Origin: Proteobacteria bacterium UBA981
GTDB taxonomy: Bacteria; Pseudomonadota; Gammaproteobacteria; Ga0077536
Reading direction: 5' to 3'
DNA: 64,000 nucleotides
NCBI GenBank assembly: GCA_002292285.1
Contig: DBBP01000023.1
Span: forward strand, 116,437-180,436
Every line of letters starts with the position of its first letter. Within the stretch, counting starts at the first letter, position 1. This document shows, piece by piece, positions 7,211 to 16,070 of the stretch. The notes beneath the pieces were generated by a model. It saw only the letters and a list, made by a program, of their open reading frames with translations, did no database searches and was not told where the DNA came from. The translations under genes were made by a program, and so were the position numbers.

Positions 7211-9283
7211 ATGCATTCGAAGCGTTCGAATTTGCGTTGTCCGCGCGCTTTCGGCTGGCGATTCGTCTATCACTTGACGCTGATAGCGGTAGCTTGCATA
7301 GCGCAGCCGGACTACGTCCTGACACCTGCCAGTGCGGCGCCTGCGCTCGAGATCCCAGCACTAAGAGTGCTCAAACTGCGCCACCACGAAGCCAATCATC
7401 CGCATCGCGACACGTCCGGTGAGTTTCGTCTGCTGTCTCGTTTCGCACGCCAAAACGGTCTGAATCTGCAATGGATCGACGGCATCCAGCCGTCTGAGCT
7501 GGTGGCGCGACTGCAACGCGGTGAAGGCGATATCGTAATTGCTGACGTACTTCCGGATCCTGGCGACGCGGGCAAGCTACTGTCGAGCCTGAGCATGGGG
7601 CCGTTTACGTACGCCGTCTATGGGCGCAGGGATGTGCATGCGCTCACTCCACACGACCTGGCTGGTCTTAGAATCGGCATTAATTTGTCCTCACCGATGT
7701 GGCCTTATCTGCATGCGCTGCAGCGCAAGTTGGAGGCTGTGCAGGTCGTCGTGCTCCCGGACAACACCGACCGCGAGGCGTTGCTGCAAGGGATTGATGA
7801 CGATACCTATGACGCCGTCGTTGTGACTGCTCGTGTGAACGAAGACCCTGCCGCGACAATGCCGCAGCTGAAGCGCTTGTTCGAGCTTTCCACAGACAAC
7901 AATTCGCTGTGGCATTTCCGCCCGTCGCAAGCCGGGCTGCGCGACCAACTCAACTCGTTTCTGCAGCGCTATGCGGCCGCGAGCGCAGTGCCTCATGCGG
8001 CCTTCGGCGACCTCGATGACATCAAACGCCGCCGTGTGATTCGTGTTATCACCCGCATCGACCCGAAGAATTATTTCCTTAAACGGGGGCGCCCGGCAGG
8101 ATTCGAATACGAACTGGTACGCTCGTTTGCGAACCACAATGGTCTCGCGGTCGAATTTTTGGTGGCCGAAAATGACAGCCAAGTACTGCAATGGCTGCGC
8201 GACGGTTTTGGCGATATTGTCGCAACCCGGGTCAATACCGCCGCCGTTGCGGCGCATCCGGATCTACACCAATCGGTGAATTATTTTCATTCTGCTGATG
8301 TCATCGTGAGTCGCTATGGCAATCCGCGATTGGACACCACAGCTCTGACGGGCAAACGAGTCGCGGTGCTTGCCAACAGCATTCAACATCGTCAGCTAAG
8401 CGGCCTGGTCAGTGCAGGCATCACCCTCGAACCGGTTATCCTGGCGCCAGACACCTCTCCAGAAAGCCTGGCCAGGCTACTCAAACTTGCCGATGCGGAT
8501 GCGGCTATTGTCGATGCCCACGCGCTCACGACCTTGCGCTCGGTTGACCCACATGTGTACGCAGGTGCCTCGCTGTCGAGTGAGTTCAACTATGCATGGA
8601 CCTTGCGCTCGGGCGACACGGAGTTAGCCGCAACTGTCGACGATTTTCTACGCAGCAACTATCGCAAAGAAACCTACAATGTTCTCGCCCGTCGCTATTT
8701 TGGCCGCCCACACTTCGTGCGTTTCACGTCAATGCGCGAATTGTCTCCGTACGATGATTTGGTTAGGCGGCATGCTGAATCATTCGATTTCGACTGGCGT
8801 CTTATCGTCGCCCAGATGTACCAGGAAAGTCGTTTTGACCCGGCAGCGCTATCCAGCGCGGGCGCCGGAGGGCTGATGCAATTGTTGCCGAATACGGCTC
8901 GTTCGGTTGGCGTAGACGACGCTTTTGATCCGGAATCCGGCATACGCGGAGGCGTAGCCTACCTGAATCGATTACGCCAGCGCTTCGACAACGATATATC
9001 CCCACGCGAGCGAACTTGGTTCGCGCTGGGTGCCTACAACATCGGATTCAACCGCATTGAACGTGCCCGGCGCCAGGCAGCCGCGCAGGGTCTCGATAGC
9101 AACCGCTGGTTCGGACATGTTGAGCAAGTCATGCGAGATATGGGCAGGTCAGACGCCAGCTGCCACTGCGGACAAACGGTCGTTTATGTGCGCGGAATCC
9201 GTTCGCTTTACGACACGTACAGCCGCTTTGACGACAGTGCTACGGCGGGTTTGTCGCCACAGCCTGAACGTCCGGCAATTTAG
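7211..9283 (+). CDS. MltF-like lytic transglycosylase with two solute-binding domains
   Basis: The 690-residue product is a predicted periplasmic peptidoglycan lytic transglycosylase. After an N-terminal signal segment (about residues 17-43) there are two family-3 solute-binding-type domains, roughly 50-255 and 265-500. They share the pattern G-[FE]-x-L-x-x-x-F-A-x-x-N-G-L and a later GDIV motif. A family-1 SLT domain follows (about 525-660) with the catalytic Glu at about residue 539 in QMYQESRFDPAALS, then GLMQLLPNTA and ALGAYNIGF. Known MltF is about 520 residues with one binding domain, so the N-terminal copy is extra. It stands alone on the plus strand, convergent with queC. The binding domains probably sense muropeptides, by analogy only. 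Confidence 0.9.
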   Translation: MHSKRSNLRCPRAFGWRFVYHLTLIAVACIAQPDYVLTPASAAPALEIPALRVLKLRHHEANHPHRDTSGEFRLLSRFARQNGLNLQWIDGIQPSELVARLQRGEGDIVIADVLPDPGDAGKLLSSLSMGPFTYAVYGRRDVHALTPHDLAGLRIGINLSSPMWPYLHALQRKLEAVQVVVLPDNTDREALLQGIDDDTYDAVVVTARVNEDPAATMPQLKRLFELSTDNNSLWHFRPSQAGLRDQLNSFLQRYAAASAVPHAAFGDLDDIKRRRVIRVITRIDPKNYFLKRGRPAGFEYELVRSFANHNGLAVEFLVAENDSQVLQWLRDGFGDIVATRVNTAAVAAHPDLHQSVNYFHSADVIVSRYGNPRLDTTALTGKRVAVLANSIQHRQLSGLVSAGITLEPVILAPDTSPESLARLLKLADADAAIVDAHALTTLRSVDPHVYAGASLSSEFNYAWTLRSGDTELAATVDDFLRSNYRKETYNVLARRYFGRPHFVRFTSMRELSPYDDLVRRHAESFDFDWRLIVAQMYQESRFDPAALSSAGAGGLMQLLPNTARSVGVDDAFDPESGIRGGVAYLNRLRQRFDNDISPRERTWFALGAYNIGFNRIERARRQAAAQGLDSNRWFGHVEQVMRDMGRSDASCHCGQTVVYVRGIRSLYDTYSRFDDSATAGLSPQPERPAI

Positions 9284-9312
9284 GCGTCGCAGGCCAGCGC
9301 AGTTTCGAGCGC

Positions 9313-10002
9313 TCAGCGTGTTCGGTAGAGCGTAGGGTCGGACACAGCGGCATCGATAAACCCCTGACGACGCAACGCACACGCATCGCAGCGATTGCAG
9401 GCGTGACCCGCAGCGTCGGGATCGTAGCAACTTGTCGTGAGGCCATAGTCGATCCCGAGCAACATGCCGCGCTGAATAATCTCAGCTTTCGTCCAATTAA
9501 TGAGCGGGGCTTGTATGGTCACTGACGCACCGCTGGTGGTCGCCTTGGTCGCAACTGCTGCAAGACGCTGGAATTGTTCGATGAACTGCGGTCGACAATC
9601 GGGATAGCCTGAATAGTCCACCGCGTTGACGCCGATGTGTATCGAATCGGCGGCGAGAAGCTCCGCCCAGCCGAGCGCGAGTGACAGCATGATGGTGTTA
9701 CGCGCCGGCACGTAAGTCACCGGAATACCGCTACCGCCTGCTGCCGGCACCGCAATGTCACTGTCAGTGAGCGCTGAACCACCGAACTGACGGAGATCAA
9801 TCGCGACCACGCGATGCTGCGTGGCGCCGAGGGCATCCGCAACGCGTTTAGCGGCGCTGAGTTCACCGGCATGTCGCTGACCATAATCGACGCTGAGGCA
9901 GTAGCACGAATAGCCGGCGGCGACTGCCATCGCCAAGACCGTGGCCGAATCAAGACCACCGGACAGCAATACCACGGCGCGCGTTTCAGCGTCCCGGTTC
10001 AT
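9313..10002 (-). CDS. queC: 7-cyano-7-deazaguanine synthase QueC
   Basis: QueC converts 7-carboxy-7-deazaguanine to preQ0 using ATP and ammonia, in queuosine tRNA modification. The 229-residue protein has the PP-loop SGGLDS at residues 14-19 and the C-terminal zinc-binding cysteine cluster (CYDPD, then CNRCDAC). The open frame extends upstream, but the ATG at 10002 places the PP-loop at the right distance from the N-terminus and overlaps the end of queE by 17 bases, pointing to coupled translation. It is the last gene of the long tol-pal series. queD and the transglycosylase genes are not in the window. Confidence 0.95.
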   Translation of the reverse strand: MNRDAETRAVVLLSGGLDSATVLAMAVAAGYSCYCLSVDYGQRHAGELSAAKRVADALGATQHRVVAIDLRQFGGSALTDSDIAVPAAGGSGIPVTYVPARNTIMLSLALGWAELLAADSIHIGVNAVDYSGYPDCRPQFIEQFQRLAAVATKATTSGASVTIQAPLINWTKAEIIQRGMLLGIDYGLTTSCYDPDAAGHACNRCDACALRRQGFIDAAVSDPTLYRTR

Positions 10003-10651
10003 CGCCCCACAATACTTTATGCAACTGAATCTGGAAGCGCACCGCAAGACGATCGGCGATGATCCAATCTGCCAGTTGAGCAGACTCGAGCTGTTCATAG
10101 CTCGGTGAGAACAAGACCTTGGTTGAACTATCGAGTTTGGTGATAAAAGCGCGGCTCCATTCGTAGTCTGCCCGATCGGCAATCACAAATTTGACCTCAT
10201 CCCCGGCGTTGAGATGTTCGAGATTGGAATCCAGATTACGTGCACACTCGCCGGAGGCCGGCGTCTTGATATCGACAACTTTCATGACGCGACGATCGAC
10301 CTGACTGACGTCAAGGGCGCCACTGGTTTCTAACGAGACTTTCAGACCGGCATCACAAAGCTGCGTCATCAGTGGCAGGGTGGCAGGTTGTGCGAGTGGC
10401 TCACCGCCGGTCACGGTGACGTGACTGACCGCAAATGCACAAACGGTGGAAAAGACGTCTTCGAGATTCATGTTGCGACCACCGCTGAAGGCATACGCAG
10501 TGTCACAGTACACACAACGTAGCGGGCAGCCGGTTGTACGTACAAATACGGTTGGGTAACCCACCGTGCTGGATTCTCCCTGCAAAGAGAGGAAGATTTC
10601 AGTGATGCGCAGGCTTAAAGCAGCGCTCGTCGCAACGCTCGTGCTGGCCAT
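9986..10651 (-). CDS. queE: 7-carboxy-7-deazaguanine synthase QueE
   Basis: QueE is a radical SAM enzyme that turns 6-carboxytetrahydropterin into 7-carboxy-7-deazaguanine. The 221-residue protein shows the 4Fe-4S motif as Cys42, Cys46 and Cys49 in CPLRCVYC, the substrate-loop SLQGES before it, and the SAM-binding TVTGGEPL. It starts 17 bases downstream of cpoB and overlaps queC, so the two queuosine genes are carried as a pair at the end of the Tol-Pal cluster, an arrangement seen in several Gammaproteobacteria. Confidence 0.95.
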   Translation of the reverse strand: MASTSVATSAALSLRITEIFLSLQGESSTVGYPTVFVRTTGCPLRCVYCDTAYAFSGGRNMNLEDVFSTVCAFAVSHVTVTGGEPLAQPATLPLMTQLCDAGLKVSLETSGALDVSQVDRRVMKVVDIKTPASGECARNLDSNLEHLNAGDEVKFVIADRADYEWSRAFITKLDSSTKVLFSPSYEQLESAQLADWIIADRLAVRFQIQLHKVLWGDEPGR

Positions 10652-10668
10652 TTCAGGTTGCAGATGCC

Positions 10669-11712
10669 TCAGGGGGCTTCGGAGCGAATGCGCTGCAAAC
10701 GCTCGTCTGCCAGACGAGCGGCGGCGGATGCTGGAAACCGCGCTTTCAATTCCGCCAGGACTGTCGCCGATTGCTCCGTCAAACCGAGCTCGTAATAACT
10801 GTAGCCGATTTTGAGCATGGCGTGAGATTGCTTTTTACTGGCGGGAAAGTTTTGCACCAGAGATTGGTATTGGCTGATCGCGGGCTCGAATTGACGCATC
10901 ACGTAGTAAGCTTCACCCAACCAGTACTGGGCATTGTCCGAGTACTGACTCGACGGGTATTGGCGCAAATAGGCATTAAACGCCTCGACCGACGCCTCGT
11001 ATTGTCCTGCCTTAAGCATCGCAAACGCGGCGCGATAGGCCGCCTCTGATTCTACGCTGTCGATGGTCGGCACCGACGGCTGGATTGAGGGCGCGGGCAA
11101 CGGCGCAGGGAGCAGCGCTGCAGTCGGCAGTGGATTAGCGGGTGCCCGTGGGACCGCGATGATGGCCGCCCCTGGGGCGGCTGCGTTGATGTCGTTAATC
11201 ACCGCCGTTGGTGCGGCAGCGACGGCCGCAAGCGGGGCGGCCACGGTCACACCTATCGTTTGCTCTGCAGGCTGACCGGCAATCGTTGCATCACCGGGGG
11301 CGGACAACGTAGCAAGTGGCGGATCAAGCGCGTCGCCGAAAGTATTCGATTGCAGGCCGGCAGCAGCGACCGCAGCCGGTGCACCGGACACGCTTTGTTC
11401 GAGACGAACAAGCCGCGAGTCGACGTCGAGGTAACTGCTTCGCTGAGAATTCCTTTGTTGTTCGAGCGCGAACACCTGGTTCTCCAGTTCCCCGCGCAGT
11501 TGGCGAACCTGTTCACTGAGTAATTCTATCTGGCGGACAAGATCGAGCAGACCTTTGTTATTCAGAGCAAGCTCAATGCGCGCCAGGCGTTCATGAACAC
11601 CGCCCTGGGCCTGCGCTGCTGCTGCGGTGGAAAATAGCGTAGCCATCACTACACAAACAGCTATCGCCACTGGTCGGCCCGCTCGAACGCGCCCGGTTCG
11701 TGCCTCAGACAT
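10669..11712 (-). CDS. cpoB: Cell division coordinator CpoB (YbgF), Tol-Pal system TPR protein
   Basis: CpoB is a periplasmic protein that links Tol-Pal energy state with peptidoglycan synthesis at the septum. The 347-residue product has a signal peptide (about 12-36), an N-terminal trimerising coiled coil (about 38-110), a long Ala/Pro-rich linker (about 110-220) and three TPR-type repeats at the C-terminus, starting near AAYRAAFAMLKAGQYEASV and including NAQYWLGEAYY. The linker is longer than in E. coli (total 263 residues there). It overlaps the pal stop codon by one base (TAATG), indicating coupling. Confidence 0.93.
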   Translation of the reverse strand: MSEARTGRVRAGRPVAIAVCVVMATLFSTAAAAQAQGGVHERLARIELALNNKGLLDLVRQIELLSEQVRQLRGELENQVFALEQQRNSQRSSYLDVDSRLVRLEQSVSGAPAAVAAAGLQSNTFGDALDPPLATLSAPGDATIAGQPAEQTIGVTVAAPLAAVAAAPTAVINDINAAAPGAAIIAVPRAPANPLPTAALLPAPLPAPSIQPSVPTIDSVESEAAYRAAFAMLKAGQYEASVEAFNAYLRQYPSSQYSDNAQYWLGEAYYVMRQFEPAISQYQSLVQNFPASKKQSHAMLKIGYSYYELGLTEQSATVLAELKARFPASAAARLADERLQRIRSEAP

Positions 11713-12260
11713 TAATAGACCAACTCAACGCGTCGATTCTGGCTATAGACGTACTCGTCATGACCATCCTCTGCTGGACGTTCTTCGCCATAGCTCACAG
11801 TACGAATCTGACCGGCAGAAGCACCCAGCAACACCAGGTGCCGACGCACTGCGAGCGCACGCCGCTCTCCGAGCGCAAGATTGTACTCAGGCGTGCCACG
11901 CTCATCGGCATGCCCTTCGAGGGTGACGCTGGCGGTCGGGTTAACGGCGAGATAATTGGCGTGCGCCGTCACCGTATCGCTAAAGTCGCTGCGAATATTG
12001 GCGCTATCGAGATCGAAATAAATCACCCGCACGGCCAGTGGACTTTCCGGATCATCCAGCGCTTCAGCCGTCAGGCTACGGTCATCGTCCAGTCCGTGGG
12101 TTTGCGCTTGAGCGTCATCTTCCGAGTCACGATTCGTGCCGCGGTCTTCAACGTTTGCACGCTGGTTGGCAGAGTCGTCTTTGGTCGAGTTTGAACTACA
12201 GGCCGCAAGCAGGAAGGCCGCCATTACAATACTGGCTAGCTTTATGCCGGCTCCTTTCAT
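11712..12260 (-). CDS. pal: Peptidoglycan-associated lipoprotein Pal
   Basis: Pal is an outer-membrane lipoprotein that grips peptidoglycan and the Tol complex during envelope constriction. The 182-residue protein has a lipobox (FLLAACSS, lipidated Cys about residue 21), a short Ser/Asp/Asn-rich tether, and an OmpA-like peptidoglycan-binding domain with YFDLDSANIRSDF, LEGHADERGTPEYN and ALGERRA, including the diaminopimelate-binding Asp and Arg region. It sits between tolB and cpoB, as expected. Confidence 0.97.
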   Translation of the reverse strand: MKGAGIKLASIVMAAFLLAACSSNSTKDDSANQRANVEDRGTNRDSEDDAQAQTHGLDDDRSLTAEALDDPESPLAVRVIYFDLDSANIRSDFSDTVTAHANYLAVNPTASVTLEGHADERGTPEYNLALGERRALAVRRHLVLLGASAGQIRTVSYGEERPAEDGHDEYVYSQNRRVELVY

Positions 12261-12325
12261 CGTTTTCTCCTAATTCCCAAGCGGTCGGGATTGTGTTGGT
12301 ACTGGTTGTTGCTGGCGCGCTTCGG

Positions 12326-13669
12326 TCACTTGAGAAATGGCCCCCAAGCGGGTTCGCGAACTTCGCCGCGCTGAAGCGCTAAACGTTGTTTGAGACGACC
12401 ATCAGTTGATGTTGCAGCCAACTCGCTGCCGCCGGGCCCCATTGTCGCATAGATTATCATCGTGCCGTTGGGCGCAAAGCTCGGTGATTCATCGAGTCTC
12501 GCGTTAGTGAGAACCTCGTGTAGATTCCTCTCCAAATCGAGCACTGCGATGTGATAGCCACTATCGTTACCGTGCACCATGGCGAGCTTTTTGCCATCCG
12601 CCGAATGCCGAGCGCGGGCGTTGTAGTTACCCATATTGAAGGTTACTCGACGCGGCGGTGCGCCATCGAATCCGACCCGATAAATTTGCGGGCCACCACC
12701 ACGGTCCGACGTGAACACAATGCTGCGACCATCGGGCGCCCAGTTCGCTTCCGTATCGATTGCGGGATGACGAGTCAGTCGCGACAAACTGCGCGTACGA
12801 ATGTTGTAGAGGTATATTTCGGGGTCGCCGTCACGCGATAACGTGACCGCCAGGCGTTGACCATCGGGCGAAAACGCCGGCGAACTGTTGATGCCGGGGC
12901 CAGAGATGATCTCTTCGCGCTTGCCGTTGCGCACGTCCTGTAAATAAATTGACGAGTTGCGCGCCTCAAACGAAACGTAGGCCAGTTTTGAACCATCGGG
13001 CGACCATGCCGGTGATAGCAAAGGCTCGGTGCTTTCGAGAAGTGAATGAGCGGCGTGGCCGTCAGCGTCAGCTATCTGGAGACGATAAACGGACTTCGCT
13101 TTTGCTTTCGCTTTGCGCTCGACGGTCACGTAGGCAATGCGGGTTTGAAAAGCGCCCTTCTGACCAAGTAATTTTTCGTAGATCAAATCGCTGATGTAAT
13201 GAGCTGTAAGCCGCATTTTTGCCGCGGAACTCGGAATTCGATGGCCGAGTAATTGCTTGCCCTTGTAGACGTCCAGCACGCGAAATTCGACGACAAACCC
13301 GCCGTTGTTATCACTGAGGATTTTGCCGACAACGAGATTCTCCATACCCAGCGTTCGCCAGTCCTTAAAATTGACGGCGCTGAAGTTGGCGGGTTTCGAG
13401 GGCATGTCCTGCGGCGGCATCGCGGCGAACTGCCCGCTGCGTTGTAGATTGGCGCGCACGATGGCTGCGATATCCACGCTGCCGTGCATATCCCCGACTT
13501 CAGCGAATGGCACGACAGCGATTGGGAGCGCCGACTCAATACCCTGCTCAATGCGAATGGTCAGCTCCGCCTCAGCGAGGGCGACGGACGAGCTGAAAGC
13601 GGATCCGATTAGCCATACGGCGAGCAACAGGCGTACCAGGGGGTTCGGTTTATTGCGGGTCAAAGACAA
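12326..13669 (-). CDS. tolB: Tol-Pal system translocation protein TolB
   Basis: TolB is a periplasmic protein that cycles between Pal and TolA. The 447-residue product has a signal peptide (about 11-33), an N-terminal alpha/beta domain (about 34-175) and a six-bladed beta-propeller whose blades show repeated WSPDGSKLAYVS, FSPDGQRLAVTL, WAPDGRSIVFTS and HSADGKKLAMVH elements. Length fits the family (430-450). It overlaps tolA by 20 bases, so translation is probably coupled. Confidence 0.97.
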   Translation of the reverse strand: MSLTRNKPNPLVRLLLAVWLIGSAFSSSVALAEAELTIRIEQGIESALPIAVVPFAEVGDMHGSVDIAAIVRANLQRSGQFAAMPPQDMPSKPANFSAVNFKDWRTLGMENLVVGKILSDNNGGFVVEFRVLDVYKGKQLLGHRIPSSAAKMRLTAHYISDLIYEKLLGQKGAFQTRIAYVTVERKAKAKAKSVYRLQIADADGHAAHSLLESTEPLLSPAWSPDGSKLAYVSFEARNSSIYLQDVRNGKREEIISGPGINSSPAFSPDGQRLAVTLSRDGDPEIYLYNIRTRSLSRLTRHPAIDTEANWAPDGRSIVFTSDRGGGPQIYRVGFDGAPPRRVTFNMGNYNARARHSADGKKLAMVHGNDSGYHIAVLDLERNLHEVLTNARLDESPSFAPNGTMIIYATMGPGGSELAATSTDGRLKQRLALQRGEVREPAWGPFLK

Positions 13670-14516
13670 ACAAAATGCTCCTCATCTGTTTAAACAAACG
13701 CGGGTCGCTCGGCACCGGTAGCGGGGACGCTTTATGGACCGCGTTCTCGGCCTGTCGATCAAAGGTGTCATTGCCACTCGGTTTTACGACTTGTACCCCG
13801 GCAACTTCGCCACCCGGAATGAAAGTAATACGCAATGTGCAGGACAGCGTTTCGTGGCCCGGCAGGATCGTAAACGACTGACGCACCCGCTCGGCGATTG
13901 CAGCGACATAGCGATCGATTTCGCGTGCGTCTGCACTGTCCTGCGCGGCCGCCGCACGGGCCGCATCTTCCGCCGCAATCTCGTCTTGCAACGCGCGCTC
14001 GACACGTTTGCGCTCAGCGTCTTTCGCGGCAGCTTCGCGCTGGCGGTCTTGTTCGGCAGCGAGCGCGCGAGCCTGCTCTGCTGCCGCTTTCTCACGTGCA
14101 GCAACATCCGCTTTGCGTTGACGCTCTTGAGCTTCGGCTTTAGCGGCTTTGTTTTTCGCTGCGGCCTGTTCTTTCTTTAGACGGGCTTTCTCTGCCTGAA
14201 GTTCCTTGATTCGTTTTTCTTCGGCCTGTCGTTTGGATTCGAGTTCGCGTGTCTTGCGTTCGGCGGCATCTGCTTTGCGTTGCTGTTGTTTGCGCTTTGC
14301 GGCCTCGGCGGCCTTTAATTTCTCGACTTCCCGTTGCGCCGCAGCGGCGTCAACGACCGTAGCCTTGACGAGCGATCGAGCGGCTGGCGGACGATGCACA
14401 GATTCGGGTGTGAATTCGATACCGGCCGTAATCATCCACACGAGGCCGATGTGGAGTAGCAGCGACTGTGCCAGTGCTGAGCGCGAATACCTCGTCACCG
14501 TTTCTGGGATCTCCAC
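13650..14516 (-). CDS. tolA: Cell envelope integrity protein TolA
   Basis: TolA spans the periplasm and transmits the proton-motive force from TolQR to TolB-Pal. The 288-residue protein has a short cytoplasmic N-terminus, one transmembrane helix (about 15-36), a very long Ala/Lys/Glu/Arg-rich helical domain (about 48-195) and a C-terminal domain with a single pair of Cys-free strands around LRITFIPGGEVAGVQVVKPSG. This is shorter than E. coli TolA (421) because the central helix is shorter. It begins 8 bases after tolR. Confidence 0.95.
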   Translation of the reverse strand: MEIPETVTRYSRSALAQSLLLHIGLVWMITAGIEFTPESVHRPPAARSLVKATVVDAAAAQREVEKLKAAEAAKRKQQQRKADAAERKTRELESKRQAEEKRIKELQAEKARLKKEQAAAKNKAAKAEAQERQRKADVAAREKAAAEQARALAAEQDRQREAAAKDAERKRVERALQDEIAAEDAARAAAAQDSADAREIDRYVAAIAERVRQSFTILPGHETLSCTLRITFIPGGEVAGVQVVKPSGNDTFDRQAENAVHKASPLPVPSDPRLFKQMRSILFVFDPQ

Positions 14517-14524
14517 GCGCGGGC

Positions 14525-14977
14525 TTAACGTTCGCTGGGCTCGGTGATCAAGCCAATGCCGGAGACCCCAGCGCCTTGTAAAAGTGTCATCACTTCTACG
14601 ACTCGGCCGTAATCAACGCCGCGGTCGCCTTCGACTAATACTTCAGTCTGGGGACGGTACTTCAACACAGCCGCAACTCGATTGACGAGCGTTTGTTCGG
14701 AGATGGGGGCATCTGGCGTCTCACCAAGATCGATGTAAACCTGGCCGGCAGCATCGACAGAAACAACTAAAGGTTCTTGCTCACTGGGAGGTAGCACCTC
14801 GGACGGTGCCTGCGGCAAATCTATCCTGACCCCTTGTGTGATCAACGGTGCTGTGATCATGAAAATGATCAACAACACCAACATCACATCAATGTAGGGA
14901 ACGACATTGATGTCGGACATCATGCGGCGTTTGCGACGTTCACTGACAGACATGGCAGGATTAACGCGTCCGGCCAC
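14525..14977 (-). CDS. tolR: Tol-Pal system protein TolR (ExbD family)
   Basis: TolR is part of the inner-membrane TolQ-TolR proton channel. The 150-residue protein has a cytoplasmic N-terminus, one transmembrane helix (about 23-44) with the proton-path Asp in YIDVMLVLLIIFMI, and a periplasmic ExbD-type domain. tolR starts directly after the tolQ stop codon with no gap. Length and position match the family. Confidence 0.96.
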   Translation of the reverse strand: MAGRVNPAMSVSERRKRRMMSDINVVPYIDVMLVLLIIFMITAPLITQGVRIDLPQAPSEVLPPSEQEPLVVSVDAAGQVYIDLGETPDAPISEQTLVNRVAAVLKYRPQTEVLVEGDRGVDYGRVVEVMTLLQGAGVSGIGLITEPSER

Positions 14978-15655
14978 TCATCGAGCGTTTACCTGACGCC
15001 GCAAAATGGCGAGAAATTCCTCGATGAAAATGTCGTAGCGGGAAAAAATTCGGTCGATATCACTGGCAAAGCGGTTGAAAGCGATGACCGCAGGTATAGC
15101 CGCGAATAAACCCATCGCCGTAGCGACCAAGGCTTCCGAAATGCCGGGCGCGACCATCGCGAGCGTCGCCTGATGGACGTTACCAAGCGCCTGGAACGAA
15201 TTCATAATGCCCCAGACTGTGCCAAACAGACCGATATAAGGGCTCACCGAGCCGACTGTGGCCAGTGTCGGCAGATTCGACTCCATCGCGTCCAATTGCC
15301 GACTTACGGTGACTTTCATCGCGCGCTGGGCGCCATCCAGAATATCCGCAGCGTCCAGTCCACCGTGATTGCGCAGGCGCGCAAACTCCTTAAACCCGGA
15401 TTCGAAAATCGCTTCCATCCCGGCAGCAGTTTCGCTTTGCTTGGACACGCGGTTATACAGCCCGGTGAGATCTTCGCTCGACCAGAATGCATCTTCAAAG
15501 GCCTGGATTTCCCGGCGCGCCTCGCGCATCTGACGCCGCATCGCGAATATCAATGCCCAGGAAGCTAGCGATGCAATGAGCAAAATGAGCATCACGAACT
15601 TCACCAACGCACTGGCGCCAAGGATCAGGCTGGCGATCGATAAATCAGTTTGCAC
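14978..15655 (-). CDS. tolQ: Tol-Pal system protein TolQ (MotA/ExbB family)
   Basis: TolQ forms the pentameric inner-membrane channel that uses proton flow to drive TolR and TolA. The 225-residue product has the three expected transmembrane segments (about 17-38, 135-160 and 170-195) and the conserved signature TLATVGSVSPYIGLFGTVWG followed by the ISEALVATAMGLFAAIPAVI helix. It overlaps the end of ybgC by 11 bases. Confidence 0.97.
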   Translation of the reverse strand: MQTDLSIASLILGASALVKFVMLILLIASLASWALIFAMRRQMREARREIQAFEDAFWSSEDLTGLYNRVSKQSETAAGMEAIFESGFKEFARLRNHGGLDAADILDGAQRAMKVTVSRQLDAMESNLPTLATVGSVSPYIGLFGTVWGIMNSFQALGNVHQATLAMVAPGISEALVATAMGLFAAIPAVIAFNRFASDIDRIFSRYDIFIEEFLAILRRQVNAR

Positions 15656-16070
15656 CTTGGAATACCCTCATCATGTGCTCAGGAATGCGTCGCGGTCTGA
15701 GTCTTTCCGAGTCGACACACGCGACTACGTTGTGCGCACGGCAAATCTCAAGACCGTTAGCATCGTTAATGCGCTGGTCGAAATCCAAACTGACATGGCG
15801 CAATCGTTTGAGCGCGTTAACCACGGTCAGTTCCTCATCAAAGCGCGCGGGGCGCTGATAGTGCACATCCGAGTGTGTGATCACGAAGACCACGCCCTCG
15901 TTAGCAGCCAACTTGGTTTGGTTAAAGCCGAGCAGGCGTAACCATTCCGTGCGAGCGCGCTCCATATAGCGAAGGTAGTTGGCGTGGTAGACGATTCCGG
16001 CAGCATCGGTGTCTTCGTAGTAAACCCGGACCGGCCATTCGAATTGTTGCTGAAGCACGGCGAAGCCCAT
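15645..16070 (-). CDS. ybgC: Tol-Pal-associated acyl-CoA thioesterase YbgC
   Basis: YbgC is a hotdog-fold acyl-CoA thioesterase encoded with Tol-Pal; it is linked to phospholipid metabolism. The 141-residue protein carries the catalytic Asp in YYEDTDAAGIVYHANYLRY, the 4-hydroxybenzoyl-CoA thioesterase signature. It starts immediately after the ruvB stop codon, so its ribosome binding site lies inside ruvB, and it overlaps tolQ by 11 bases. Confidence 0.95.
   Translation of the reverse strand: MGFAVLQQQFEWPVRVYYEDTDAAGIVYHANYLRYMERARTEWLRLLGFNQTKLAANEGVVFVITHSDVHYQRPARFDEELTVVNALKRLRHVSLDFDQRINDANGLEICRAHNVVACVDSERLRPRRIPEHMMRVFQGAN

Noticed and set aside
7691..8257. Long open frame antisense to the MltF-like gene (188 codons)
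   Set aside because: It is a shadow of the high-GC coding strand; its sequence lacks any family likeness or binding site.
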